DNA of 64,000 nt from Diphasiastrum complanatum (taxonomy: Eukaryota > Streptophyta > Lycopodiopsida > Lycopodiales > Lycopodiaceae): assembly GCA_029204225.1 (NCBI GenBank), contig CM055101.1, positions 39,459,627 to 39,523,626 of the forward strand. The letters are read 5' to 3'. Below are positions 11,035 through 20,637 of this stretch, in pieces. Below the pieces are notes generated by a model. That model saw only the letters and a program-made list of their open reading frames with translations, was not told the DNA's origin and made no database searches. Position 1 is the first letter of the stretch. Every line of letters starts with the position of its first letter. The translations under genes were made by a program, and so were the position numbers.

Positions 11035-11858
11035 TGATAAATTTTACAATTTTTAGGACAATAATGATTGTACTTTACAATCATAGAGAGTTATTGGTTG
11101 CTTAATCAATGTATCTATCAAGTTCTACACATTAGATCTTGATCTAGATTCATTACACTTGGATTTAAGCAAGAGCAATGGATCAACACATCATAAATTA
11201 GTGAGTGCGGCCTCACATGTGTGGAGTACTGTCCACAGTACGGCCTGCACCTGAAAGAACAAGTACAATAATCCTAGATAGCAATCATTCATAGAAATCA
11301 CAAGACAAAATGACTAGAAACCTCACAAAAGTGCAGAATGCAAAAGTCTCATCAATCTTCTTAGCAAAATGATGATCCTTTTATGGATCAAGTACATCCA
11401 CGAGTCTGGTACAGTCCAGCAGGTCTTCACACGTGTGAAGAGTGCCACATCACTCAGATCTATCCATTTGATCCATCCTTGATCCTTATCCAAACCTGAC
11501 CTTCTAGAATATGGCTAAAATCCAAAAAGCTAGTCTCCTAGAATATAAGAATATTCTCTACAAAATAGGATCTAAGGACACGTGTGAACATCCACTTGCC
11601 ATGTGGGAGCATTTACTCATGCACATGCAAGGAAAAGCTAATTTCTAGGTGACTAGTCAACTTGACGAAAAACTAGTCATATCATGTTCACACTAACTAG
11701 ATTGATCAAAATAAATTTAGATATATACAAGTCTGAAAAATACATCCTCACACGTGGAAATAGGCTTTGTACTGTGAAATCAGATCATCAACATTATTCT
11801 AATGTTTGATCAATATTTACAATAATCAATGTCAAGTGAGAAGTGATAATTTTCAACA
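11035..11858 (-). repeat. Copia-A 5' LTR
   Basis: 824 bp, aligned with the left LTR over its full length apart from a 35-bp gap near 11577. It holds a 16-bp perfect palindrome around CACGTG at 11425-11440. It is followed by the target-site copy TCCCT at 11859. Confidence 0.93.
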
Positions 11859-12826
11859 TCCCTCCATCCTAGACACCTCCATCATTCCATCCATTCCCTC
11901 CACCAACTCATCCCTGTAGAATGTCGAGTCCTAGAAACCATTGGACGATGACGCATTCCAACAAACGGAGTTTGTCACCTCACCTCTACGTGTTGACCTC
12001 ACCGCACCTGAGGGGATGGCAACATCAGAAATTTTGATTGAAAATGACGACAACGATGATGCGACACCATGGGCGACATCTCAACTAGCCTCGGTCATTA
12101 TCACCACCCCAGTTGTGGTGCCACAGGACGTCACAATGGCCTACCAGCACTTGGGCACATTGCTCCAAGGACTAGTAGCAGCCAAATAAATCTACATTAG
12201 GTAGGCGGGTGGTAGAATTAGCAACTAGCAACACGAAGTTGCGAGCAAAGCTCTCACAGCTCCAACAGGACTTGCAGATCCCTCTACAGCATGAGCAGGC
12301 AGAGAAGGACCAAGTCTTGAAGCTGAAGAAGACCGAGGCCATCCTTCAAGGTTACATAAAGGCCCTCTTCAAATTAGTGACCGATGCAATAGCAAAGGTC
12401 AAAGAGGCCCAACAAACAGCACGACAGCAGCTTGCCCCCCTCCATGCCCAATTCTAAGTGGCCGAGACCGAGAATCAAGGAGGTATTGGCCCTAAAGAGA
12501 GAGAAAACCAAATGGTTAGCCCATCCCATGCCCACAAATGGATCGCTCACTCAGCCTAAGGCAGACTTTCTAACCCAACAGGTGCAGCTTTTTAGACAGA
12601 CACTAGTGGGCTACCAAGCGGCCTTTGAAGGCTATCTCCTTTAGGGTGCATAATGAAGTATCTCAAGCCAAGGCAGCAGCGTGTGGCCCAGCAGCCCCCA
12701 CCGACCTAGTGGTAATCTCACCGCCACCCACAGTAGAAGCTGCACAGGCAAGCATGAGCCAAGAGGATCACATGCAACGGGGTTGGCAGATCAAGGCCAA
12801 GATCAAGACCAAGACATAGACCAAGG
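11859..12826 (+). pseudogene. YDW/YYRAA gene copy 1, part 2 (acidic linker and coiled coil)
   Basis: The sequence resumes directly after Copia-A with a Ser/Pro/Thr-rich stretch. An acidic segment follows (11941-12187, with IENDDNDDATPW), then an alpha-helical, heptad-like segment (12209-12457, with LRAKLSQLQQDLQ and KLKKTEAILQGYIK). The second copy has a matching coiled coil after its Pro/Thr-rich region (IQEREAEKKNFQNIVAKQ, 50769-51014). The parts lie in different frames, so the copy is not intact. It is cut at 12826 by Copia-C; the frame open at the cut resumes without loss at 18873. Confidence 0.5.
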
Positions 12827-13102
12827 AGTTAGAATTAAAGTTAGAATCACTATGTTACTGTACTGTGGGTCCTACCAGTGGATAAGGATCAGTTGGCCTC
12901 ACCACGAGGCAAGTCGATGGGACACGCGCCCTGCCAACGGCACCCTGGGTCATGCATGGGTTGCCTGAGTGAACAACTATATGTACAGTGTAATTTCATT
13001 TTGAGAAATACAGTTGCTATGTGAGCTTGCTGAGGAGAGTGATTTTTTGTCTGTGTTACTGTGTAGCATGATCTGTGTTCCTCTGCAAAGCAAATTCTAA
13101 GT
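12827..13102 (+). repeat. Copia-C 5' LTR
   Basis: 276 bp, beginning AGTTAGAATTAAAG and ending AAATTCTAAGT. It is exactly the same length as the 3' LTR and alignable without gaps. Confidence 0.94.
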
Positions 13103-13114
13103 TGGTATCAGAGC
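13103..13114 (+). other. Copia-C primer-binding site
   Basis: TGGTATCAGAGC with no spacer after the LTR; complementary to the 3' end of initiator tRNA-Met. Confidence 0.95.
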
Positions 13115-14414
13115 CGTACAGGGAGTGTACACAGTACAGTGTCGCCGTTGAAGAGAGCTTCGGGAGAACTGTCTTCTGAGAGTTCGGGGTTTTACGACGG
13201 GTTGAAGAAGGAAAGAGAAGCACTGGTGCACAGTTTCTAATTTATAGAGGCTTGTTAAGCTCATCAGAGGGATTATTAGCCTGTGCATAGCATCAGACAG
13301 GGAAAAATTTGCTGAAAAATTGACAATTTTGAAGCCAGCTGAAAATTGAAACCGGACTTGGGGTTACGGTTTTTATACATAACTAGTGATTTCTTCGCTG
13401 TTTGTGCACCGTTTTGGATGCCGTAAGGACAGGAAGGAAGCTAATCACACTTCAATCAGCCATGGAGATATTCTGAGGTTTATGTCAGAGATTTGTCTCC
13501 AGACAGTTAACCTAGCAGATTTGCGGTAAAAAGGTGAAAAAGTCACTTTGTCAAGTTGAGCTAAAATCACCGTTTCTCCACAGAATTTCATGACTGAACA
13601 CTCTACAGTCATGGATTCAGTAGGGCGACCCTGCTCCAGGCCTCAGATCGTGCTCAAAACGATCCACAGGAGAGCTTGATCTGATAGTTTTCAGAGAAGG
13701 GAGGCGCGGCCGCAGGCAGGGAAAGTCGCGGGCTGTTCGCACGCCCAACGCGATGAATAACTCAGTGTACCGAAGTTCGTAGCATCTGCAAGAGTTTGGT
13801 TCGATGCCCAGATGTACTTTGAACCTTTAGATGAGGTGTCAAATGAATCAACGGCCCAAAATTTGTGATGGGAGAGAAATTTGAACCACAAGATTTGGTT
13901 CAACCATTGGATGAGCTTTGAACAGGGTCCTGAAGAATTGAAGTGCATTCTGGCCTTCAACTTCATTAAAAATTTTCATACTGAAAGTTGAGTTGGGTCT
14001 CTTTACAAATGAAGAGTGAAGTTTCTTCAAAGTGAAGAAATAGTTCAAAAGCTAGAAAAGTCCCTATTTTTGGGTCCTTTGCCCGTTTTGACCCAAACAA
14101 AAGGCTATAACCTCCAAACGAAGGGCACCCGGACTGTACCTGCAAGTACGGTATCGCAAAACATAGTGGTTGCAGTGGAGAAAGTGTTCGGAGTATGCCA
14201 GAAGTAGTTTCATCATTCCACTGGGCACGTTGTTGGGAGTTGACGACTGAGTGCATTTCGGAAGGCGACGCCGATTTGGCTTTCAAATTGGTGGAAAAGC
14301 GGCGAGTGGCCTGGTAAGAAAAAAAGTGTAGGTCATTATTTTCAACTTCTGACATCACTGTTGGCCTCGACATACTGTTCTTAGCCTAAGGTAGAAGTTT
14401 CAAGCATTTTTGCG

Positions 14415-17119
14415 ATGGCAAACATGGGAGAGTCCATTTTGAGTGAAAGTAGCAAATTGGACGGGATTTCCAACTATGCAGTGTGGAAATTCAAAATGAA
14501 AAACATACTGATGGAGAAAGATGTGTGGGAAGTCGTCACAGGTGATGAGAGAAGGCCGCCAAATGAAGCAGACATCAAAGTGTTCGACAAAAAGATGAGG
14601 AAAGCTTTGACCTTCATTAACTTGTCAGTGAAGGATCACATCATTACCCACATTTGTGATGCTATTACATCTAGACAGGCATGGGATGTGCTAAAGGAGC
14701 AGTTCGAGACGTCAAATCCGTCAAGAATCATGTTTCTGAAGTAAAGTTGAATAGTGTCCGCATGGAGCAAGGAGAGCATATTCAGACGTACATGACCAGA
14801 ATCAAGACAATGAGAGATGAATTGCATTCTATTGGAGAGCGCATACGTGATGTGGAGCTGGTGCATAATGCATTATGCGGCATTGCATAACCCTATCAGA
14901 TGTTTGTGAGTGGAATAGCATCAAGAGAAAGATTGCCAACCTTTGACGAGCTCACAGGAATCTTGATGCAGGAAGAGCAACGACGAGAAATGGTGAAAGC
15001 TAGACGTCAAAATACTGATGATCAGGCACTTGCGACACGCCAAAAACAAGGCAAGGGCAAGGGCAAGAAAAAGACTAAGCAGCAATTTGCCAAGTCTCAG
15101 GAGGATGAGGGATCTTCCAGCAAAACTAAGAAGAAAGGCAAGTGCTTCCATTGTGGTAAAAAGGGCCATTGGAAGAGTGAATGTCGCAAATTCCTGGCGG
15201 AACAAGGCAAGGGGAAACCAAAACAAGCAGGTAACCTTGTCGATGAGGGTGAGATTGAAGACTCTAGCATCTTCATATCTGCATTGTCATCTAATCAAGA
15301 TGATCAAGCATGGTATATTGACTCAGGAGCCACAAGACGCATGACAGGTAACAGGAACTGGTTCAGTAGTTTGAAAGCGTTGGATAATGGAACATCTGCT
15401 TCACAAGCAAATAGTGAGGTGTGCATGATCAAGGGGATAGGCACAGTTTCAATCCAACTGTCTGATGGCAAAAGCAGGATGATCAGGGAGGTACTTTACG
15501 CACCAGGTTTGAAGAAAAATCTACTTTTTGTTGGAGTCATTACTGATCAAAAGTTGAAAGTAGAATTCGCCCATGATCATTGCTTTGTGAAGGATGCAAA
15601 CCAAAAGTTCAAAGTTATTGCGAATGGAGAAAGAGAGCCCAATACAAAATTGTACAGGTTGAATGCTACAATCAAGGGGCAACATGGACTTGTATCATCC
15701 CTTCCTTCACAAACTGAGTTGTGGCACAAGAGGCTTGGTCACTTGAACTTGGGAAGCCTCAGTTTGATAAGAAAATTGGAGATGGTAACAGGACTGCCTA
15801 CCATAGAAGATCACTTGAAATCGATGTGCGAATCTTGTATATATGGGAAGCAGCATCGAGAGACGTTCAATAAAGGGGGTGTTGCAAGAGCAAAGAACAT
15901 CCTGGATTTAATCCACACAGATTTATGCGGGCCCATGAAGACCATGTCCTTAGGAAAAGCCGTCTATTTCATGACCTTTATTGATGATATGTCACGTAAG
16001 ACGTGGATCTACTTCTTGAAGAAGAAATTAGATGCTTTTGATAATTTCAAGAACTTCAAAAACTTGGTCGAAAATCAGACAAGAAAGAAGATCAAAGTCC
16101 TAAGATCAGATAGTGGAGGTGAGTATAAGTCTAATGACTTCAATGATCTTTGTGATCAATGTGGGATTAAAAGACAATCTACGCAAGCTCATACTCCTGC
16201 TCTCAATGGTGTAGCTGAGTGCAAAAATCGTACGATTGTGGAAAGTGCCAGATCTATGCTAATTGAGATGAAATTACCAAAAGATTATTGGTCAGAGGCA
16301 TGTAGCACGGCAGTCTATCTTCAAAATAGAAGTCCTACCATTGCCATACCAAAAATAACACCTGAGGAAGCATTCACAAAGAAGAAGCCAAAGGTGAACC
16401 ACTTGCGAATCTTTGGATGTAAGGCCTTTGTACATATTCCTAAGGAAGAGAGATGTAAACTTGATGTAAAAGCTATCAAGTGCATATTCCTAGGATATGA
16501 TGATCGCGTGAAGGGCTATAGATGTTTTGATCCAGTCGAAAACAAAATCCATATAAGCCGAGATGTTATCTTTGCTAAATCCAAGATGTATGAAGATGAA
16601 GATGCTGAGAAGATAGACACATCCAATAGGAAAAATGGTATAGTGAGGATACCACCTGATGATGATCCATTTATTGACCTTCCGAGTGATGAACATGAGG
16701 ATACATCTCAAGATACTACTACTCAACCTCAAGAAACAGGTTGGAGAGGTAGGGACAAACCTTTTGGTGCAAGAAGGATTGAAATTGCAGGTGACAAACG
16801 CAAGGAGAAGGATGTACCGTGGGATACATTTTCACCAGGAAGCCGATCACCTGACAGAAAGCTCCCTAAGTGGTTTGAGAGATTGATGGAGAGCCGCGAT
16901 ATAGATGACTTTCCAGGATCATCTAACCAGGGAGAGCTACGAAGATCAACAAGGAGAAGATACTACCTGAAAGGTATGAAGCAAATTTTGCTCTCTTATC
17001 TAGCATTATTCAAAGCAAAGAACCTTCGACTTATAGTGAAGCAAAGGATGATGATATTTGGATCAAGGCCATGGGAGAGGAGATGGAGCCAATTGCTAAG
17101 CATAGCACATGGGACTTAG
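14415..17119 (+). pseudogene. Copia-C gag, protease and integrase (lightly damaged)
   Basis: Gag starts at 14415 (MANMGESILSESSKLDG) with the UBN2-type pattern ISNYAVWKFKMKNILMEKD. A frameshift near 14730 and a TAA at 14888-14890 interrupt it. The long frame 14900-17119 holds a CCHC knuckle (CFHCGKKGHWKSEC), protease WYIDSGATRRMTG, GAG-pre-integrase LWHKRLGHLNLGSL with CESCIYGKQH, and integrase with LIHTDLCGPM, SDSGGEYKSNDF and the Glu of GVAECKNRT, so the D-D-E triad is present. A frameshift near 16973 (after RRRYYLKG) separates integrase from reverse transcriptase. Integrase inserts the DNA copy; protease cuts the polyprotein. Confidence 0.92.
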
Positions 17120-18543
17120 TAGAACCACCAGTTGGCAAGAAACCCATTGGTTGCAAATGGGTATACAGAACTAAGTACCATGCAGATGGAAGCATAGCAA
17201 AGCACAAAGCAAGATTAGTAATCAAAGGGTACGCACAAAATAAAGGCATTGACTATGAGGAGACCTTTGCGCCGGTGTGTAAGTGGAATACTCTACGTCT
17301 ACTTATTGCTTTAGCTTCACATTTTGGTTGGCCTTTGCATCAGATGGATGTGAAATCTGCTTTTCTAAATGGTGAGTTAGAAGAAGAAGTGTTCATGGAT
17401 CAACCTGAAGGCTTTGTAACGAAAGGACAAGAAAATAAAGTATGTCCCTTGAAGAAAGCGCTTTATGGTCTTAAACAAGCACCACGTGAGTGGTATAGCA
17501 GGATTGATGCCTACTTTCGTTCAAAGGGGATGGTGAGAACATATTCTGATCCAAATCTATATGTCTTATGCTTTGATGGTATGGTTGCTTTGATTGTTCT
17601 TTATGTTGATGACTTGATTATTACGGGAAATAATCAAGAGATGATAGACATGATCAAGAAAGACCTCATGAAACAATTTGAGATGATGGATCTCAGCCTG
17701 ATGCATTACTGCCTTGGAGTAGAAGTGTGGCAAAAAGGACATGAAGTGGGTTTAACACAGGTGAAGTATGTCAAAGAGTTGCTGCACAGGTTTAGGTTGC
17801 AGGATTGCAAACCAGTAAACACTCCTATTGAACCAGGTAAAAAGCTTGATAAATCACAATTATTTGATGCTACGCTATATAGACAGTTAGTAGGGAGCTT
17901 GATTTACCTTACCACAACTAGACCAGATATATGCTATGTTGTTGGCATTGTAAGTCAGTTTATGGCGGCACCTACGGAAACGCATTGGAAAGCAGCTAAA
18001 CTCATTTTGCATTATGTGAAAGGCACTTCAGAGTATGGCTTGATTTACAGGAAGCATGATGGTTTACCTGAGTTGTGTGGCTATGTGGATGCGGAATGGA
18101 GAGGTGACTATGATGATCGTAGATCCACCACAGGATATATATTCCAGTTTTGTGGTAATTGCTTTTCCTGGTCTAGTAAGAAGTAAAGTACAATTGCTCT
18201 TTCCACCACAGAAGCAGAGTATAAGGCAATGTGTAGTGCTGCACAAGAAGCTATATGGTTGAGACAAATCTTGGAAGAAATTGGCATGAAGCAGAAAAAT
18301 CCCACGACTTTACATAGCGACAGTCTGAGTGGCATTCAGCTAGCAAAGAATCCAGTGTTCCATGCGAGAACTAAACACATTGAGATTCAATATCACTTCA
18401 TACGTGAGAGGCTGCTGAGTCGTGAAATTCATGTTGTTCATTGTAGCACAGAAGAACAACTAGTTGATAGTTTCACTAAGCCACTTACTGGAGAAAAGTT
18501 TGATAAGTTTAGATCAAAACTTTCTGTACTTAAAGTTTGTTGA
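17071..18543 (+). pseudogene. Copia-C reverse transcriptase and RNase H
   Basis: The reverse transcriptase is complete by motif: GCKWVYRTKYHADGS, HQMDVKSAFLNGELEEEVFM, ALYGLKQAPREWYSRI and the catalytic LYVDDLIITGNN near 17602. The RNase H follows with VDAEWRGDYDDRRSTTGY. One in-frame TAA at 18184-18186 interrupts it just before STIALSTTEAEYKAM; a single C-to-T change from CAA would explain it. The tail continues with NPVFHARTKHIEIQYHFI to a stop at 18541-18543. This is the best preserved pol in the window. Confidence 0.93.
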
Positions 18544-18596
18544 CTTTAAAGCTATGTATATGACTGTATAAAAAGTGACTCTATTTTAAGGGAGAG

Positions 18597-18872
18597 AGTT
18601 AGAATTAAAGTTAGAATCACTGTGTTACTGTACTGTGGGTCCTATCAGTGGATAAGGATCAGTTGGCCTCGCCATGAGGCAAGTCGACGGGACACGCGTC
18701 CCGCCAACGGCAACCTGGGTCATGCATGGGTTTCCTGAGTAAACAACTATATGTACAGTGTAATTTCATTATGAGAAATACAGTTGCTATGTGAGCTTGC
18801 TAAGGAGAGTGATTTTCTGTCTGTGTTACTGTGTAGCATGATTTGTGTTCCTGTGCAAAGCAAATTCTAAGT
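18597..18872 (+). repeat. Copia-C 3' LTR
   Basis: 276 bp, preceded by the purine tract ending GGGAGAG and followed by the target duplication CAAGG at 18873-18877. Confidence 0.94.
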
Positions 18873-19690
18873 CAAGGGCCAGGGCAAAGTCTACTCAGAT
18901 CAGCAGAGGATCAACAAGCGTCAACCTCCCAGGGCTCTCGGTACATTTTGGCCAACCGAGCATTCCGTAGACCAAAAAGCATGGAGGAGGAGATTGATGA
19001 ATTCCTTCTCCAATTTCCCCATGAATCCTCATGCGGCGGATGGAAGATATCTTTTACTACCAAAGAAATAAAGGGCAACGAGATCGTGTGCCTTCCGAAA
19101 CTGGCTCCACAACCTACATGGCGGCATCATATCTTTGAAAGAACTCTGTCGGCCATCAGGGCATATGTGACCAGCTCGAGGCAGCTGCAGATCAATTCCC
19201 ATTACATTCTCATTCCACGCAGACACAAATGGGTGCAAATGTGGAACAGCTTTGGACCATATCACCATAAAGATGCTCAATTAGCCAAAGATCCACTCTG
19301 AGCACGGATGGTGCATGCAGGAAGATGCCAAGCAGGCTCTAGTCCAATTTTGGAAGCAATATCAAAAGAGCCCAGATCCCACAGTTCGTGCGACTGCTGA
19401 ATTCGCCCGCGATCTAGAATTCTTGCTGTGGATTCCCACCAAATGGGACAATTTTTTACCACCATTATTCTTTGATCCCAACAAAGCCCTGGTTAGAAGA
19501 CCAACTACCATTGACAAGAGTGTATTATAGAGCGGCTATGCTAGGCCCTGCCTTGCTGAGCAAATTTCAGACATGGATAGTCCAATTTTGGTTGGAGGGC
19601 ATCCATAAGGTCTTTTTTCCACTGAAAGACGAGCACAACCTCGAACGCGTCAACTATATGGAGAAAGTCAAAAGTTATCTAATATAGCAC
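18873..19690 (+). pseudogene. YDW/YYRAA gene copy 1, part 3 (C-terminal YYRAA domain)
   Basis: The frame open before Copia-C continues here to 19301 (MEEEIDEFLLQFPHES, ILIPRRHKWVQMWNSFG). Two frame changes follow: 19315-19530 carries FWKQYQKSPDPTVRATAEFA, and 19472-19687 carries VYYRAAMLGPALLSKFQTWI. These align by eye with the minus-strand copy at 50188-50562, which has FGQKYKTSADLCVQESAEYC and LYYRAAFMSSHYVTMVEDWQ at the same spacing. The frameshifts show this copy is dead. A purine-rich run, CAAGTCGGGGGCC, at about 19748-19760 followed by TGTTG looks like a polypurine tract and LTR start, but no paired LTR was found. No known family was recognised. Confidence 0.55.
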
Positions 19691-20637
19691 CATCAAGAAA
19701 CTCGAGGCCCATACTAGCGCCATAGCACCGAGGGACCGAAACTACTTCAAGTCGGGGGCCTTGTTGAGGGTAAATCTTGTATATAGATAAATTAGGTGCG
19801 AGGGCACTGGCATCCTGCATGTAATATTGAGCACATGTAAATAATTGTTGTATGAAATAAAATAGATTGGGCCTTGTAGAATTATATAATGGAAAAGGCC
19901 CAAAGTCTAAGTTAATAAAGTTTTTTTAAGTTCTAATTATCAATCAAAGTCAAAGTAGTCGTAGGTGGGGTGTGCTTCTTTGTGCACCTTAGATTGAAAT
20001 GTGTTTCTTTTAAGGGCTAGGATTTCAATCCTCCCTTCCTTGAAGTAGACAACAGAAACCAAGGGGCAAGGGCCTCCCCAAGATTAAAAAGATGCCTCTT
20101 GTACCTCATTTGACATGCTTATTGAGAAGAGGAAACTCTACCACTTTGAGCACTCAAGCATCCTCATGTGCTTTGTTATTTTCTAATGATATTATTTGTG
20201 AATGTGTTATTTCTTCACCTCTTACTATTTCTATGGTTTTCTTTTGTTTAATGCTTTCACATTAGAAAATGTTATTAGCATATGAGTAGACCTCCCTCTA
20301 ACTCTCCCTTCTTACTCTCTTTTCACTACTATTTTGATGATGGAATGTGTGGATAGGTGATAGGATTGTAGTTAGTGCTTAGATTCATTGAAAAAAAAAC
20401 TAAAGTAGTCAACTTAATATAGTTAGAGTCCTATCCTAGTGGATCTAACCCTTTTGATATGCGGAGGGCTGCTCACGCTACACTACAACCCTTGTTGGAG
20501 GGTTTGCGGATCCCAAGGCAACCTAACCCTAGTTAATAGGTGAGAGGGATTTGGCACCCTGCATGTGTAAGTCCAACCCGATGATCACATAGTTTCAACT
20601 CCATTTTTTATCATTACTAGAATTTCTCATAGAGAAG
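19691..20637. other. Non-coding stretch with repeat ends
   Basis: There is no supportable ORF. The stretch includes copy 2 of the dispersed repeat (20175-20356) and a run of A near 20392. Two related segments, GCACTGGCATCCTGCATG near 19805 and ATTTGGCACCCTGCATG near 20549, suggest duplicated element ends. The 5' LTR and primer site of Copia-B should lie here, but no TGGTATCAGAGC is present. Confidence 0.4.
20175..20356. repeat. Dispersed repeat, copy 2
   Basis: Same orientation as the copy at 1847-2026 and sharing long blocks with it. Right of GTGTGGATAGG the two loci have nothing in common. Confidence 0.75.

Larger units (their letters stand above)
6161..11858 (-). mobile_element. Copia-A: Ty1/copia retrotransposon with both LTRs
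   Basis: The element runs on the minus strand. LTRs lie at 6161-7021 and 11035-11858, with a primer-binding site next to the right LTR and a purine tract (reverse of CTCCTCCTCACTTC) next to the left one. Flanking bases 6156-6160 (TCGCT) and 11859-11863 (TCCCT) form a 5-bp target duplication with one mismatch. In the first 200 bp the LTRs differ at about seven sites, nearly all C-to-T or G-to-A, as expected from methylated-cytosine decay. It inserted into the YDW/YYRAA gene. Frameshifts and one internal deletion make it non-functional. Confidence 0.93.
12827..18872 (+). mobile_element. Copia-C: Ty1/copia retrotransposon, nearly complete
   Basis: The 6,046-bp element has LTRs of 276 bp each (12827-13102 and 18597-18872). 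The target duplication CAAGG is perfect (12822-12826 and 18873-18877). The primer-binding site directly follows the 5' LTR, and the purine tract AAGGGAGAG directly precedes the 3' LTR. I count about 15 differences between the LTRs (roughly 5 percent). The LTR ends read AG...GT rather than TG...CA, while the inner bases GTTAGAATT...AATTCTAA match the usual copia termini. The untranslated leader (13115-14414) is long. Coding is broken by a few stops and frameshifts only. Confidence 0.95.

Noticed and set aside
19762-20550. Possible LTR after the purine tract CAAGTCGGGGGCC
   Set aside because: TGTTG at 19762 would be a fair start, but no CA end, mate LTR or target duplication was found, and it does not match the LTR at 54197-55292.
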